Shown here in pieces: positions 49,447 through 58,281 of a DNA stretch of 64,000 bases. The position numbers and the translations under genes were made by a program. The stretch is taken from the NCBI GenBank assembly GCA_018819515.1, contig JAHJPX010000017.1:124001-188000 (forward strand). The letters run 5' to 3'. Position 1 is the stretch's first letter. Every line of letters begins with the position of its first letter. The stretch is from Gammaproteobacteria bacterium. Lineage in GTDB: Bacteria > Pseudomonadota > Gammaproteobacteria > Burkholderiales > Rhodocyclaceae. The notes beneath the pieces were generated by a model. It did not search any database. It was given only the letters and a program-made list of their open reading frames with translations, and was not told the DNA's origin.

Positions 49447-50145
49447 CTAGCCGACCTCTTCGCGGATGAAATCGCGCGCGGCCAGTGTGCGCGGCTGATG
49501 GAAGAACTCCGTCACGGACGTTTGCTCGAGTAGCCGACCGCCTTCTAGATAGACCACTTCCTCGGCAAGGCGTCGCGCCTGGCCGAGGTTGTGCGTGGTC
49601 ATCACGATCTTCGTTCCGGCGGCGGCGATCTCGCGGATGATTCGTTCGACTTCGCGGCTGCTGGCTGGGTCGAGGCTGGCGGTGGGTTCGTCGAGGAACA
49701 GCACTTGCGGTTCGAGCGCCCAGGCGCGGGCTAGCGCGATGCGCTGCTGCTCGCCGCCGGAGCAACGCCGCGCCTGACGTAGTGCCAACTCGGGCAGGCC
49801 GACGCGCGCCAGCGCGGCCGTGGCGCGTTCGCGTTGCTCGACTGCCGAGTGGCCGCGCAGGCGCAGGCCGTATTCGATGTTGGCCAGCGCGGTGGCGCGC
49901 AGCATGATCGGCCGCTGGAAGACCATCGCCTGCGTGAGCGGTTGTGGCCAAAGGATCTCGCCGGCGCTCGGTCGCAGCAGGTCGTGCATCAGGCGCAGCA
50001 GCGTGCTCTTGCCGGCGCCGTTGGGGCCGAGGATCGCCGTCCTGCCACGGCTGACTTTCAGCGTGACGTCTTCGACGATGCGGACGTCGCCTTCGGTCAG
50101 TGACAAGCCTCGCAGTTCGAGCCAGTGAGCGCCGTTCCCGTTCAT
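49447..50145 (-). CDS. tupC: Tungstate ABC transporter ATP-binding protein
   Basis: 232 residues from ATG 50145 (MNGNGAHWLELRGLSL). ABC ATPase: Walker A GPNGAGKST (40-48), Q-loop VFQRPIML, signature CSGGEQQRI, Walker B VLFLDEP, His-loop TTHNLGQA. Residues 29-37 (LKVSRGRTA), just before Walker A, coincide with repeat copy 12. Ends the tupABC operon; its start is 1 nt from the tupB stop. Confidence 0.93.
   Translation of the reverse strand: MNGNGAHWLELRGLSLTEGDVRIVEDVTLKVSRGRTAILGPNGAGKSTLLRLMHDLLRPSAGEILWPQPLTQAMVFQRPIMLRATALANIEYGLRLRGHSAVEQRERATAALARVGLPELALRQARRCSGGEQQRIALARAWALEPQVLFLDEPTASLDPASSREVERIIREIAAAGTKIVMTTHNLGQARRLAEEVVYLEGGRLLEQTSVTEFFHQPRTLAARDFIREEVG
50036..50059 (+). repeat. 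Dispersed 24-base hairpin repeat, copy 12 (left arm degenerate)
   Basis: GCCGTCCT, then GCCACGGCTGACTTTC: tail conserved, first arm lost. Antisense within tupC beside the Walker A codons. Confidence 0.65.
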
Positions 50146-50146
50146 G

Positions 50147-50851
50147 TCACCCCCACCGCCTTTCCGCCCAGTTGCGTAGCGCATAGGCGCCGGCGTTGAG
50201 CGCCAGCACGACGCCGATCAGGATGGCGCCGAGCGCCAGCGCCAGCGGCAGGTCGCCCTTGCTGGTTTCGAGTGCGATGGTGGTGGTCATGACGCGTGTC
50301 ACGCCGTCGATGTTGCCGCCGACGATCATGACCGCGCCGACTTCGGCGATGGCGCGGCCGAAGCCGGCCAGTCCCGAAGTGGTGAGGGAGAAGCGTGCGT
50401 TCCACAACAGGGTGCGGGCGGAGCGGATGCGCGACGCGCCCAGGCTGCGCAACTGCTCGCGGTATTCGCGCCATTCGTCTTCGACCACCTGCCGCGTCAG
50501 CGCGGCGATGATGGGCGTGACGAGCACGGTCTGGGCGACGACCATCGCCGCCGGCGTGAACAGCAGGCCGAACTCGCCGAGCGGGCCGGCGCGCGACAGC
50601 AGCAGGTAAACGAGCAGGCCGACGACGACGGGCGGCAGGCCCATGAGGCCGTTGGACAGCACGATCAGCGGCCGGCGGCCATGGAAGCGGCCGACTGCGA
50701 GCAGCGCGCCGAGCGGCATTCCCAGCATGCAGGAAAGCAGCGTCGCGGTCAGGCTGACTTGCAGGCTGAGGCCGACGATCGCGGCCAGCCGCGCGTCGCC
50801 GGAGGCAACGAGGTCGCCTGCCAGGGCGAGGCTCGCCGCGATTTCATGCAT
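50147..50851 (-). CDS. tupB: Tungstate ABC transporter permease
   Basis: 234 residues. BPD-type permease with five to six TM helices and the EAA-loop EYREQLRSLGASRIRSARTL plus GRAIAEVGAVMIVGGNIDG, a region typical of TupB/ModB. Inner membrane; moves tungstate delivered by TupA. Six nt after tupA. Confidence 0.94.
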   Translation of the reverse strand: MHEIAASLALAGDLVASGDARLAAIVGLSLQVSLTATLLSCMLGMPLGALLAVGRFHGRRPLIVLSNGLMGLPPVVVGLLVYLLLSRAGPLGEFGLLFTPAAMVVAQTVLVTPIIAALTRQVVEDEWREYREQLRSLGASRIRSARTLLWNARFSLTTSGLAGFGRAIAEVGAVMIVGGNIDGVTRVMTTTIALETSKGDLPLALALGAILIGVVLALNAGAYALRNWAERRWG

Positions 50852-50857
50852 GGAGGC

Positions 50858-51676
50858 TTAGTCTGCGTTCGGGAAGAACAACTGCTCGCCGTCGATCTTG
50901 TAGTCGGCGATGGTCTTCTGGCCCGCCGGCGAAACGATCCAGTCGATGAACTTCTGGCCGTCGGCCTGCTTGACGTGCGGATGTTTGGCCGGATTGACCA
51001 GCATGATGCCGTACTGGTTGAACAGCTGCTTGTCGCCTTCGACGACGATGGTGAGGTCGCCGCGGTTCTTGAAGTTGAGCCAGGTGCCGCGATCGGACAG
51101 GATGTAGGCGTTCATCGACGAAGCGGTGTTGAGCGACGGTCCCATGCCGGAGCCGGTGTCGCGGTACCACGAGCCCTTCCTGGCGTCGATGTCGATGCCC
51201 GCCGCTTTCCAGAAGCGCAGCTCGGCCGAGTGGGTGCCGCTCTTGTCGCCGCGCGAGACGAAGGGCGCCTGCGCCGCTTCTACCTTCTTCAGGCCTTCGA
51301 GGATGTCCTTGCCAGCCGCCTTGGCCGGGTCGGACTTCGGGCCGATCAGCACGAAGTCGTTGTACATCACGTCGTGGCGGCCGACGCCGTAGCCTTCGGC
51401 GAGGAATTTTTCCTCGGCGACCTTGTTGTGCACGAACAGCACGTCGGCATCGCCGCGCTGGCCGGTGGCCAGCGCCTGGCCGGTGCCCTGCGCGATGACG
51501 TGGACCTTGATGCCGGTCTCTTTTTCGAAAGCCGGCAGCAGGAATCCGAACAGACCGGACTGCTCGGTCGAGGTGGTGGAGGCGACGGTGATGAAACGAT
51601 CTTCAGCCTGGGCGCCGATGGCGAAAAGGGCGGCGGTGGCGAGCAGGCAGCGGCGGGCGATATCGAAAGCCGACAT
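50858..51676 (-). CDS. tupA: Tungstate-binding periplasmic protein
   Basis: 272 residues from ATG 51676. Signal peptide FDIARRCLLATAALFAIGAQA. The mature start has ASTTSTEQSGLFGFLLP, the TTTS-like oxyanion-binding segment of TupA; later VSRGDKSGTHSAE and RDTGSGMGPSLNTA also fit TupA rather than ModA. Binds tungstate with high preference over molybdate in characterised TupA proteins. Divergent from the regulator gene across 61 bp. Confidence 0.94.
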   Translation of the reverse strand: MSAFDIARRCLLATAALFAIGAQAEDRFITVASTTSTEQSGLFGFLLPAFEKETGIKVHVIAQGTGQALATGQRGDADVLFVHNKVAEEKFLAEGYGVGRHDVMYNDFVLIGPKSDPAKAAGKDILEGLKKVEAAQAPFVSRGDKSGTHSAELRFWKAAGIDIDARKGSWYRDTGSGMGPSLNTASSMNAYILSDRGTWLNFKNRGDLTIVVEGDKQLFNQYGIMLVNPAKHPHVKQADGQKFIDWIVSPAGQKTIADYKIDGEQLFFPNAD

Positions 51677-51737
51677 TTCGTACTCCTTCCGGTGGTTGGG
51701 CCACAAGAGGTTAAAGTAGTGGTCACGGAAATTGAAT

Positions 51738-52838
51738 ATGTCGAAACCTGCAACAAGATCGAAGTCACCGCCTGCCGCCGGGAAGGCCCCCAGCCTGCGC
51801 TGGAACTGGGATCTCGGCATCGAGCTGGGGGATATCGACACCCGGCGCCTGCTGTTGCTGCTGACGGCCCTGCTGGATACCTCGGCGTTGGGCAAGGCCG
51901 CTGCCGCTGCCGGAATGTCCTATCGCGCCGCCTGGGGTCTGTTGCGCCATTGTCAGGAGCAGTTCGGGCACGACCTGGTGGTGATGGAGCGCGGCCGCGG
52001 CACGCGGCTGACGGCCTTCGGCGAATCGCTGGTGGAAATGGATGGCGCGGCGCGTGCGGCGCTCGGCGAAGTCCATGCCGTATGGGAAGGGCGCATGCAC
52101 GGCCTGCTGGCGCCGGTGCTCGGCGTATCGCCACGGCTGACTTTGCACGCCAGCCACGACCTGGCGCTGGCCGACTGGGCCGAGCACGGGCGGCAGGTGC
52201 CGGTCGACATCGTCTGGCGCGGCAGCGAGGAGGCGCTGGCCGCGCTGGGTCGCGGCGAGTGCGATATCGCCGGTTTCCATGTTCCGGAAGCCTGGACCGA
52301 GCGCCAATTTGCCGACTGGCTGAAGCGCTGGCTGAAGCCGAAGCTGCACCTTTGCATGCCGCTGATGCGCCGGCGGCAGGGCCTCATCGTCGCCCGCGGC
52401 AATCCACTCAAGCTCAAGTCGCTGGTCGATGTGGCGGCGCGCGGTGTGCGCATGGTGAACCGTCAGCGGGGATCGGGCACGCGCGGCCTGATCGATCAGT
52501 TGTTCGCCGCCGCCGGCATTTCTCCGGTCGGTGTCGACGGATACGCACACGAAGAATTCACCCACGAGGCGGTGGCGGCGACCGTCGCCGGCGGTTCGGC
52601 CGATGCCGGTTTCGGCATCGAGGCCGCCGCCGCGCGCTACGACCTTGATTTCGTGCCGCAGGTCGATGAACGCTATGGTTTTGCGCTGCGTCATGCCGCA
52701 CTGGATACCGAGGCCGGACAGGCTCTCATGCGCCGTTTGTCCGGGCGCACCTTCCGGGCGCGGCTGCTGTCGCTGCCGGGGTATGAGCCGATCGAGGCAC
52801 CCAGACCCGGACCTTGGGAGCGTTTCCTGACCGGCTGA
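51738..52838 (+). CDS. ModE-like HTH plus periplasmic-binding-like regulator of tungstate genes
   Basis: 366 residues from ATG 51738 (MSKPATRSK). N-terminal winged helix of ModE type (LLLLTALLDTSALGKAAAAA, then GMSYRAAWGLLRHCQEQFG) and a C-terminal PBP-like domain (PF12727-like) with RGNPLKLKSLVD and NRQRGSGTRGLIDQL, the oxyanion-binding type. Divergent from tupA; most likely a W/Mo-sensing repressor of tupABC, similar in design to TupR-type proteins. Residues 129-136 (GVSPRLTL) come from repeat copy 13. Confidence 0.88.
   Translation: MSKPATRSKSPPAAGKAPSLRWNWDLGIELGDIDTRRLLLLLTALLDTSALGKAAAAAGMSYRAAWGLLRHCQEQFGHDLVVMERGRGTRLTAFGESLVEMDGAARAALGEVHAVWEGRMHGLLAPVLGVSPRLTLHASHDLALADWAEHGRQVPVDIVWRGSEEALAALGRGECDIAGFHVPEAWTERQFADWLKRWLKPKLHLCMPLMRRRQGLIVARGNPLKLKSLVDVAARGVRMVNRQRGSGTRGLIDQLFAAAGISPVGVDGYAHEEFTHEAVAATVAGGSADAGFGIEAAAARYDLDFVPQVDERYGFALRHAALDTEAGQALMRRLSGRTFRARLLSLPGYEPIEAPRPGPWERFLTG
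52122..52145 (+). repeat. Dispersed 24-base hairpin repeat, copy 13
   Basis: Consensus with loop TAT and a final G in place of T. One of only two copies lying in sense orientation within a gene. Confidence 0.8.
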
Positions 52839-52859
52839 GCAACGTCGGCGAACATCAGC

Positions 52860-52883
52860 GGCGTATTGCCGCGGCTGACTTTC
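52860..52883 (+). repeat. Dispersed 24-base hairpin repeat, copy 14
   Basis: GCGGCG, TAT, TGCCGC: the arm change A to G is matched by T to C on the other side, so pairing is kept. Between the tungstate regulator and the DUF1631 gene. Confidence 0.82.
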
Positions 52884-52936
52884 GTCGGATGACTGCTAAG
52901 TTGGTATAGTTATGTCATCCGCCCAACCATTGCGCC

Positions 52937-54958
52937 ATGACCCAACAGGAAAAGTCCCACGCTTCTGCGCTGACGCCCTCCAGTCGGTCGGCTGCACTTG
53001 AGGAAGTTCGCACGCTGTTTCTCAGTCGTGTCGAGCGGGCGGTGCGTTCCGCGGGGGTCGAATCGGCGGTCAGCATCGCGGCGCTGCGCGACGGCGCCAT
53101 CCAGTTGCTCGACCAGATGACCACCGAAAACGCGCGTACCGGCTTCGCGCTGGCCAACAGCCTGACGGCTTCGCAGATCCGGCTGGTCGACGACAACCAG
53201 CTCGAACTTTCCATCCGGCTCGGCGACATTTCCAAGCGCCTGCGCGACGAGTGCTCGGCGTTCCTTTACAAGTTCCACCAGCGCTTCGCGACCTTGCTCG
53301 ACCGGCCGACCCTGCGGATGGCGGACAACCCGTTGTCGCCGGACGCGATCTGCCGTGCGTTGGCCGAAATGTTCGGCTCCAGCGACAGCGCCCATCGTCA
53401 GGCGATCGCCCGCCTGAACGAAATCGAAACGCATCTGGCGCGCGAATTGCCGCTCGTGTATGCCGAGCTGTCCGAACTGATGGTGCGCTACGGCGTCGCG
53501 CCGGCGAAGGTCGTATCCAGCGCCGACGAGGCACGCGTGGTTGCGTCGGGCAAGCGTGGTGGCGAAGGCGGTCCCGCGCGCGGCGACGCCATGGTCGCCC
53601 TGCAACAGGCGGTGCTGTCGAAGCAGCCGTCCGGGCGCGAGGCGGGCGGCGGAGAATCCGCGCCGCGCTTCGAGCAGATCCTGGGCCAGCTCGACCAGTG
53701 GCAGGCCCGGGACGATCTGTTCGACGCTTCGGCGCCGCGAGGTACGAGCAGTGTGTTGCACACGCTGAAGAAGACCGAAGCCTTGTCGCGGCTGCGCGCC
53801 CAGGACGCCGTCACGCTCGATGTGCTTTCCGCTCTGTTCGACGCGCTGCTGGAGGACCATCGCCTGTCGCCCGCGCTCAAGACCGCGGTGGCGCGCCTGC
53901 AAGTTCCGGTGCTGAAATCCGCCATCCTCGCGCCGACTTTTTTCAACGATCCCGAGCACCCGGCGCGCGCGCTGCTGCAGAGCATGGGTCAGGCGATGAT
54001 CGGGCTCGGGCCGGCGGTTGATGCCGACCATCCCGTCTGCGCCGAACTCCAGCGCATCGCTTCCAGCATTCAGTCCGGATTCCAGCGCGATCCGGAAGTG
54101 CTCGTGCGCAACGGCGCGCAGTTGGAAAGCTTCATGGCGCGCCGCAATCACGAACTGCAGGGCAGTGCACAGGGCTTCATCGCGCTGGCCCGGGAACAGG
54201 AGAAGCAGGATCTCGCTGCGCGCGCCGCCTGGCGGGCAGTGATCTCGCGCCTGCCGGGCAACGTGCCGCGCATCATCGGCGATTTCCTGCGCGAACACTG
54301 GACCAAGGTGCTTGCAGCCGCCTGGCTCGACGGTGGCCCGGACGGACATCGGTGGCGCAACAATACCGCCGCCCTTGACGACCTGATCTGGAGCATACAG
54401 CCGAAGGTCGAACCTGAAGAGCGCCAGCGCCTCGGGAAAATGGTGCCCGGCCTGCTGGCGCGGATCAAGGGCGAGATGGATGGCGTCAATGTGAATGCCG
54501 AGGCCCGCGCGCCATTTCTGGAAGCCTGCTTCGCGTTCCAGGCCGCCGCCATTCGCGGCAGGACCGTGCCGTCGCCACCTCCCGTGCCGGCGAAGGAAGC
54601 CGCCGACGGCGACATCCTGGCCGTGCTGCACATGGCCGGACTCACCCTTCAATCCCTGCGCCCATCGAATCCCGATGCCCGCGTCACCAGCGACCTCGTG
54701 CGCGAACTCGTCATCGGCGACTGGGTCGAGTTTTCGATGCCGGACGGCAGCGCCCGTTGCGGACGCCTGTGCTGGATCAGCCCCGAGATGGGCAATCCGC
54801 TGTTCATGAACGCCGGCTGGGACAGCGCCATCAGTGTCGCGCGAACCACCCTCGAACGCCAGCTTGCCTCGGAAGCCGCGTCGACGGGCGCCACGCTGTC
54901 CGTGTTCGACAACGCCATCGAAAAGGCGCTGCACCAGAGCATTCCCGACAGGGTCTGA
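52937..54958 (+). CDS. DUF1631 family protein
   Basis: 673 residues. Large, mostly helical cytoplasmic protein of the DUF1631 family, common in beta- and gammaproteobacteria. N-terminal FLSRVERAVRSAG and IRLGDISKRLRDECSAFLYK, a variable middle (190-250), and a conserved C-terminal domain with GDWVEFSMPDGSARCGRLCW and FMNAGWDSA. The C-terminal piece is PilZ-like in its sequence pattern, so c-di-GMP binding is possible (inference). Older databases name relatives thymidine phosphorylase, which has no support here. Confidence 0.88.
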   Translation: MTQQEKSHASALTPSSRSAALEEVRTLFLSRVERAVRSAGVESAVSIAALRDGAIQLLDQMTTENARTGFALANSLTASQIRLVDDNQLELSIRLGDISKRLRDECSAFLYKFHQRFATLLDRPTLRMADNPLSPDAICRALAEMFGSSDSAHRQAIARLNEIETHLARELPLVYAELSELMVRYGVAPAKVVSSADEARVVASGKRGGEGGPARGDAMVALQQAVLSKQPSGREAGGGESAPRFEQILGQLDQWQARDDLFDASAPRGTSSVLHTLKKTEALSRLRAQDAVTLDVLSALFDALLEDHRLSPALKTAVARLQVPVLKSAILAPTFFNDPEHPARALLQSMGQAMIGLGPAVDADHPVCAELQRIASSIQSGFQRDPEVLVRNGAQLESFMARRNHELQGSAQGFIALAREQEKQDLAARAAWRAVISRLPGNVPRIIGDFLREHWTKVLAAAWLDGGPDGHRWRNNTAALDDLIWSIQPKVEPEERQRLGKMVPGLLARIKGEMDGVNVNAEARAPFLEACFAFQAAAIRGRTVPSPPPVPAKEAADGDILAVLHMAGLTLQSLRPSNPDARVTSDLVRELVIGDWVEFSMPDGSARCGRLCWISPEMGNPLFMNAGWDSAISVARTTLERQLASEAASTGATLSVFDNAIEKALHQSIPDRV

Positions 54959-54967
54959 GTACCGCTC

Positions 54968-54991
54968 GGCGTATCGCCACGGCTGACTTTT
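54968..54991 (+). repeat. Dispersed 24-base hairpin repeat, copy 15
   Basis: Exact consensus with loop TAT. Fills most of the 39-bp gap between the convergent DUF1631 and lepB genes. Confidence 0.85.
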
Positions 54992-54997
54992 CCGTGT

Positions 54998-55669
54998 TTA
55001 TTCGTAGAGACTCATGCCGAAGCGGTCGAAGCGCGGCAGCCAGTTGCCGGTGATATCGGCGGAAACGAGGATGCGCGTGGCGCGGCCGATCAGTTCGTCG
55101 CGGCGGACGAGGCCGATGTAGCGCGAGTCGGCGCTGTTGTCGCGGTTGTCGCCGAGCATCAGGTAGTGGTCGGCGGGGATCGTCACCGGGCCGAAGTCGG
55201 CGATGCTGGCGCGGTGGTCCAGCCACTGCACGTCGTGCGGACGTCCGCCCGGCGTCTGCTCGTGCATGCGCAGTGCGAGTACGCCCGCAGCCTCGGCGGC
55301 CAGTCCGACGGCCTGGTAATCGGCGGCGCGGCCGTTGATGCTCAAGCGCTTCCCGTGCATCTCGACGACGTCGCCGGGCAGGCCGATCACGCGCTTGATC
55401 AGGCGGGTGCCATCGCGCGGCGATGAAAATGTCACGATGTCGCCGCGCCGGGGTTCGCCGAGCCGGGCGACGATGATGTCGGTCAGCGGCACCTTCAACT
55501 GGTAGGCGAGGCGGTTCACCAGCACCACGTCGCCTTCGAGGATGTTCGGGTGCATCGAGCCGGACGGGATCGGGTTGTAGTCCGCGATTGCGGTCCGGAA
55601 CAGCGCGAACAGCAGCATGAAGGCGATGAAGCCGCGATTGTCGCGGACGAGCTTGCGGATGGTGGACAT
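54998..55669 (-). CDS. lepB: Signal peptidase I paralogue
   Basis: 223 residues with one N-terminal TM helix (GFIAFMLLFALFRTAIA). Catalytic dyad Ser38 in PSGSM and Lys91 in RLIKRVIGLPGD; box E GDNRDNSADSR is present. Shorter than E. coli LepB (324), with one membrane anchor. Not beside lepA/rnc, so it is a second copy rather than the housekeeping one. It cleaves Sec signal peptides at the periplasmic face. Confidence 0.92.
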   Translation of the reverse strand: MSTIRKLVRDNRGFIAFMLLFALFRTAIADYNPIPSGSMHPNILEGDVVLVNRLAYQLKVPLTDIIVARLGEPRRGDIVTFSSPRDGTRLIKRVIGLPGDVVEMHGKRLSINGRAADYQAVGLAAEAAGVLALRMHEQTPGGRPHDVQWLDHRASIADFGPVTIPADHYLMLGDNRDNSADSRYIGLVRRDELIGRATRILVSADITGNWLPRFDRFGMSLYE

Positions 55670-55726
55670 GCGATCTCCCAGTGCAACGGTTGTCGGGAAA
55701 CTAGACCCTCCCGAGCTGTGAAAAGT

Positions 55727-57658
55727 TCAGTTCGCCAGCGGCGGCATCGGGCTGTCCATGCTGCTGGCGAGGGTGCGCAGCAGTTCCTGGCCGCGGATGG
55801 TGGCTTCGCCGTCGTGCATGATCGTGGCCGCGCAAGCCTTGAGGATGCGCGGCTTCAATAGCGGCTTGAGTTCCGCCAGTCTGTCGATGGCCTCGTCCAG
55901 CCCCTTCAGGCTCACCTGCTCGCGCGGCATGAACTTCAGCGCCGTGGCGCCGACGGCGGCGACGCCGGCCTTGAACGCCAGTTCGGCTTCCGCCGCATTG
56001 GCGTGCTCGGCATGCGCCACCAGCGAGATGACCAGCCCCGCCTCGCGGTTCACGTCGCCGAGCAGGCCGTGGGCACTCTTGGTGCGCGGCCGCAGGCCGA
56101 AGTGTTCGTCGAGCTGCCGCATCAGGAAGTGCCGTAGCATCCATTCGTTCATGCTCATCTTGTTGTCGGCTTCGATCAGGGCGGCGACGACCGTCCGGAA
56201 GCGTTCGTACTGCGGCGACGACAGGGTGCGCAAGGTCGGCATGGCCAGCCCCGCCAGCGGCAGCCGCGCCGCTTCCGGCAGGGCGGGCAGGTGTTGGTCG
56301 AGCGTCACGGTGAGTTGCGCCACCGCCGCGTCCGCTTGCGTCGCCAGCACCGCCTGCTGGCGGGTGCGGATGTCGGGCGCGGCGTCGAGCAGCATGGCGT
56401 AAATCACCGCCCGCGCGCCGAAGGGTTCGGCGGCGGCGTCGCGCAGCGGCGCGGGAATGGCGTCGAGGATGTCGCAGGCGCGGTCGACGTGCTTCCGGTC
56501 GAGATTGCCGATCGTCGCCACGGCTTCGTCCGGCGTCAGCACACCGGCCAGCACCGCCGTTGCCACCACGGCCCGGCGCGCATCGCGGGCCCGTGTCGCC
56601 GCTGCGTCGTCATCGGCGACTTGCGGCGGCTTCGGTGTGACGAACTTGCCGTCCCAGCGCGGCTCGATGCGGCGGATGCGCCGCTCCAGCGGCGGATGGG
56701 TGGCGAACAGCGAATCGAGGAAGCCCTCGACGCCGGCGGAAAAATAGGCGTGGCTGTATTCCCGGGCCGCCGGGCTTTGCAGCAGCGATCCCCGGAAAGT
56801 GCCGCCGATCTTCTTCAGCGCGCCGCCGATGCCGTCGCGGTTGCGGGTGAATTGCACGGCGCTGGCGTCAGCCAGGTACTCGCGCTGGCGGCTCACCGTG
56901 GCCTTGATCCACTGGCCGAAGAAGAAGCCGGCGTAGCCGATCACCACCAGCCCGAGACCGAGGACGACCATGGCGAGGCCGATGTTGCCGGCGCCCCGGC
57001 TGCTGCGCGAGCGGCCGATGAAGCGCGTGCTGCGCAGCAGGTAGTAGCCGGCCAGGCCGATGAGCAGGATGCCGTGCAGCACGCCCATCAGCCGGATGTT
57101 CATGCGCATGTCGCCGTTGAAGATGTGGCTGAACTCGTGGGCGATCACGCCTTGCAACTCGTCGCGGTTGAGCAGGTCCAGCGTCCCGCGCGTCACCGCG
57201 ACCACCGCGTCGTTGGACGTGAGTCCGGCGGCGAAGGCGTTGATGGAAGCGTCGTCGAGCAGATAGACCGGCGGCACCGGCGTGCCGGCGGCGATGGCCA
57301 TTTCCTCCACCACGTTGAGCAGCCGCCGCTCGGCCGGGTCGGCGCTGTTGCGCGGCACCAGCCGGCCGCCCAGCATCTCGGCGACGACGCGCCCGCCGCC
57401 GGAGAGTTCCGACATCTTGTAGGCGCTGCCGCCGCCGATGACGATCAGCGTGCCGATCGTGGCGGTGCCGAAAAGGCCCCAGTCGAAGTTCTCCAGCAAG
57501 CTCGTCGACAGGAACTGGTAGGCGCCATGGTTGCCGGCGAGCACGGCCATCACCAGCAGGTTGGTGAGCACGACCAGGCTCGCCACCGCGAGCGCGAACA
57601 GCACCAGCAGCCAGCCGGTGCGGCGCCTCGCCCGCGCCTGGGCCTCGAAGAAATTCAT
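55727..57658 (-). CDS. M48-family membrane metalloprotease with long C-terminal domain
   Basis: 643 residues. HtpX-like core about 1-330: two N-terminal TM helices, zinc motif HEFSH (174-178), a third zinc ligand in REYLADASAVQF, and more TM helices between. The C-terminal 300 residues are an extra helical domain not found in HtpX (285-300 aa). The gene follows lemA 26 nt away on the same strand, a pairing that recurs widely and suggests joint envelope function. Confidence 0.9.
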   Translation of the reverse strand: MNFFEAQARARRRTGWLLVLFALAVASLVVLTNLLVMAVLAGNHGAYQFLSTSLLENFDWGLFGTATIGTLIVIGGGSAYKMSELSGGGRVVAEMLGGRLVPRNSADPAERRLLNVVEEMAIAAGTPVPPVYLLDDASINAFAAGLTSNDAVVAVTRGTLDLLNRDELQGVIAHEFSHIFNGDMRMNIRLMGVLHGILLIGLAGYYLLRSTRFIGRSRSSRGAGNIGLAMVVLGLGLVVIGYAGFFFGQWIKATVSRQREYLADASAVQFTRNRDGIGGALKKIGGTFRGSLLQSPAAREYSHAYFSAGVEGFLDSLFATHPPLERRIRRIEPRWDGKFVTPKPPQVADDDAAATRARDARRAVVATAVLAGVLTPDEAVATIGNLDRKHVDRACDILDAIPAPLRDAAAEPFGARAVIYAMLLDAAPDIRTRQQAVLATQADAAVAQLTVTLDQHLPALPEAARLPLAGLAMPTLRTLSSPQYERFRTVVAALIEADNKMSMNEWMLRHFLMRQLDEHFGLRPRTKSAHGLLGDVNREAGLVISLVAHAEHANAAEAELAFKAGVAAVGATALKFMPREQVSLKGLDEAIDRLAELKPLLKPRILKACAATIMHDGEATIRGQELLRTLASSMDSPMPPLAN

Positions 57659-57684
57659 GCGCGCCGAGTCCCCGACCGGGACTC

Positions 57685-58281
57685 CTAGAACGAGACTTTC
57701 GGCGCCGCCTGGATCTGCGCGTGATCCTCGAATTCAAGCAGGCTCGCGTCCTGCGCGTGGCCGAACGTGTTCGCGAAGAAATGCTGCGGGAACGACTGCT
57801 TGTAGGTGTTGTATTCCATCACCGCGTCGTTGAACGCCTGGCGCGCGAAGGCCACCTTGTTCTCGGTGCTGGTCAGCTCTTCCGAAAGCTGCATCATGTT
57901 CTGGTTCGCCTTCAGGTCCGGGTAGGCCTCCATCACCACATTGAGCCGGCCCAGCGCCCCGGCGAGATTTCCCTCCGCCTGGCTCAACGACTTGATCGCC
58001 TCCGCATCGCCCGGATCGGCATGCGCGCGGCCCAGCCCGCTGGCCGCCATGTTGCGCGCCTGGATCACCGCCTCCAGCGTCTCGCGTTCGTGCTTGATGT
58101 ATCCCTTGGCGGTCTCGACAAGATTCGGGATCAGGTCATAGCGCCGCTTCAACTGCACCTCGATCTGCGCGAACGCGTTCTTGAAGCGGTTCCGCAGCGC
58201 CACCAGGGTATTGAAGATCGAAACGACGTAGAAGCCGATGGCGACGAGTACCACCAGCGAAACGATCGAGGTGACATCCAT
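57685..58281 (-). CDS. lemA: LemA family protein
   Basis: 198 residues from ATG 58281 (MDVTSIVSLVVLVAIG). One N-terminal TM helix, then a helical bundle with the LemA signature LKRRYDLIPNLVETAKGYIK and FNDAVMEYNTYKQSFP. Exposed to the periplasm. First gene of the lemA-M48 pair. Confidence 0.94.
   Translation of the reverse strand: MDVTSIVSLVVLVAIGFYVVSIFNTLVALRNRFKNAFAQIEVQLKRRYDLIPNLVETAKGYIKHERETLEAVIQARNMAASGLGRAHADPGDAEAIKSLSQAEGNLAGALGRLNVVMEAYPDLKANQNMMQLSEELTSTENKVAFARQAFNDAVMEYNTYKQSFPQHFFANTFGHAQDASLLEFEDHAQIQAAPKVSF

Noticed and set aside
50681..52648. 655-residue plus-strand frame across tupB, tupA and the regulator
   Set aside because: Crosses three well-supported genes in the wrong frame; composition is that of a shadow.
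52910..54934. 674-residue minus-strand frame opposite the DUF1631 gene
   Set aside because: Antisense shadow; DUF1631 motifs are on the plus strand.
52937..54958. Thymidine phosphorylase for the DUF1631 gene
   Set aside because: This name is attached to some relatives, but no phosphorylase motif is present.
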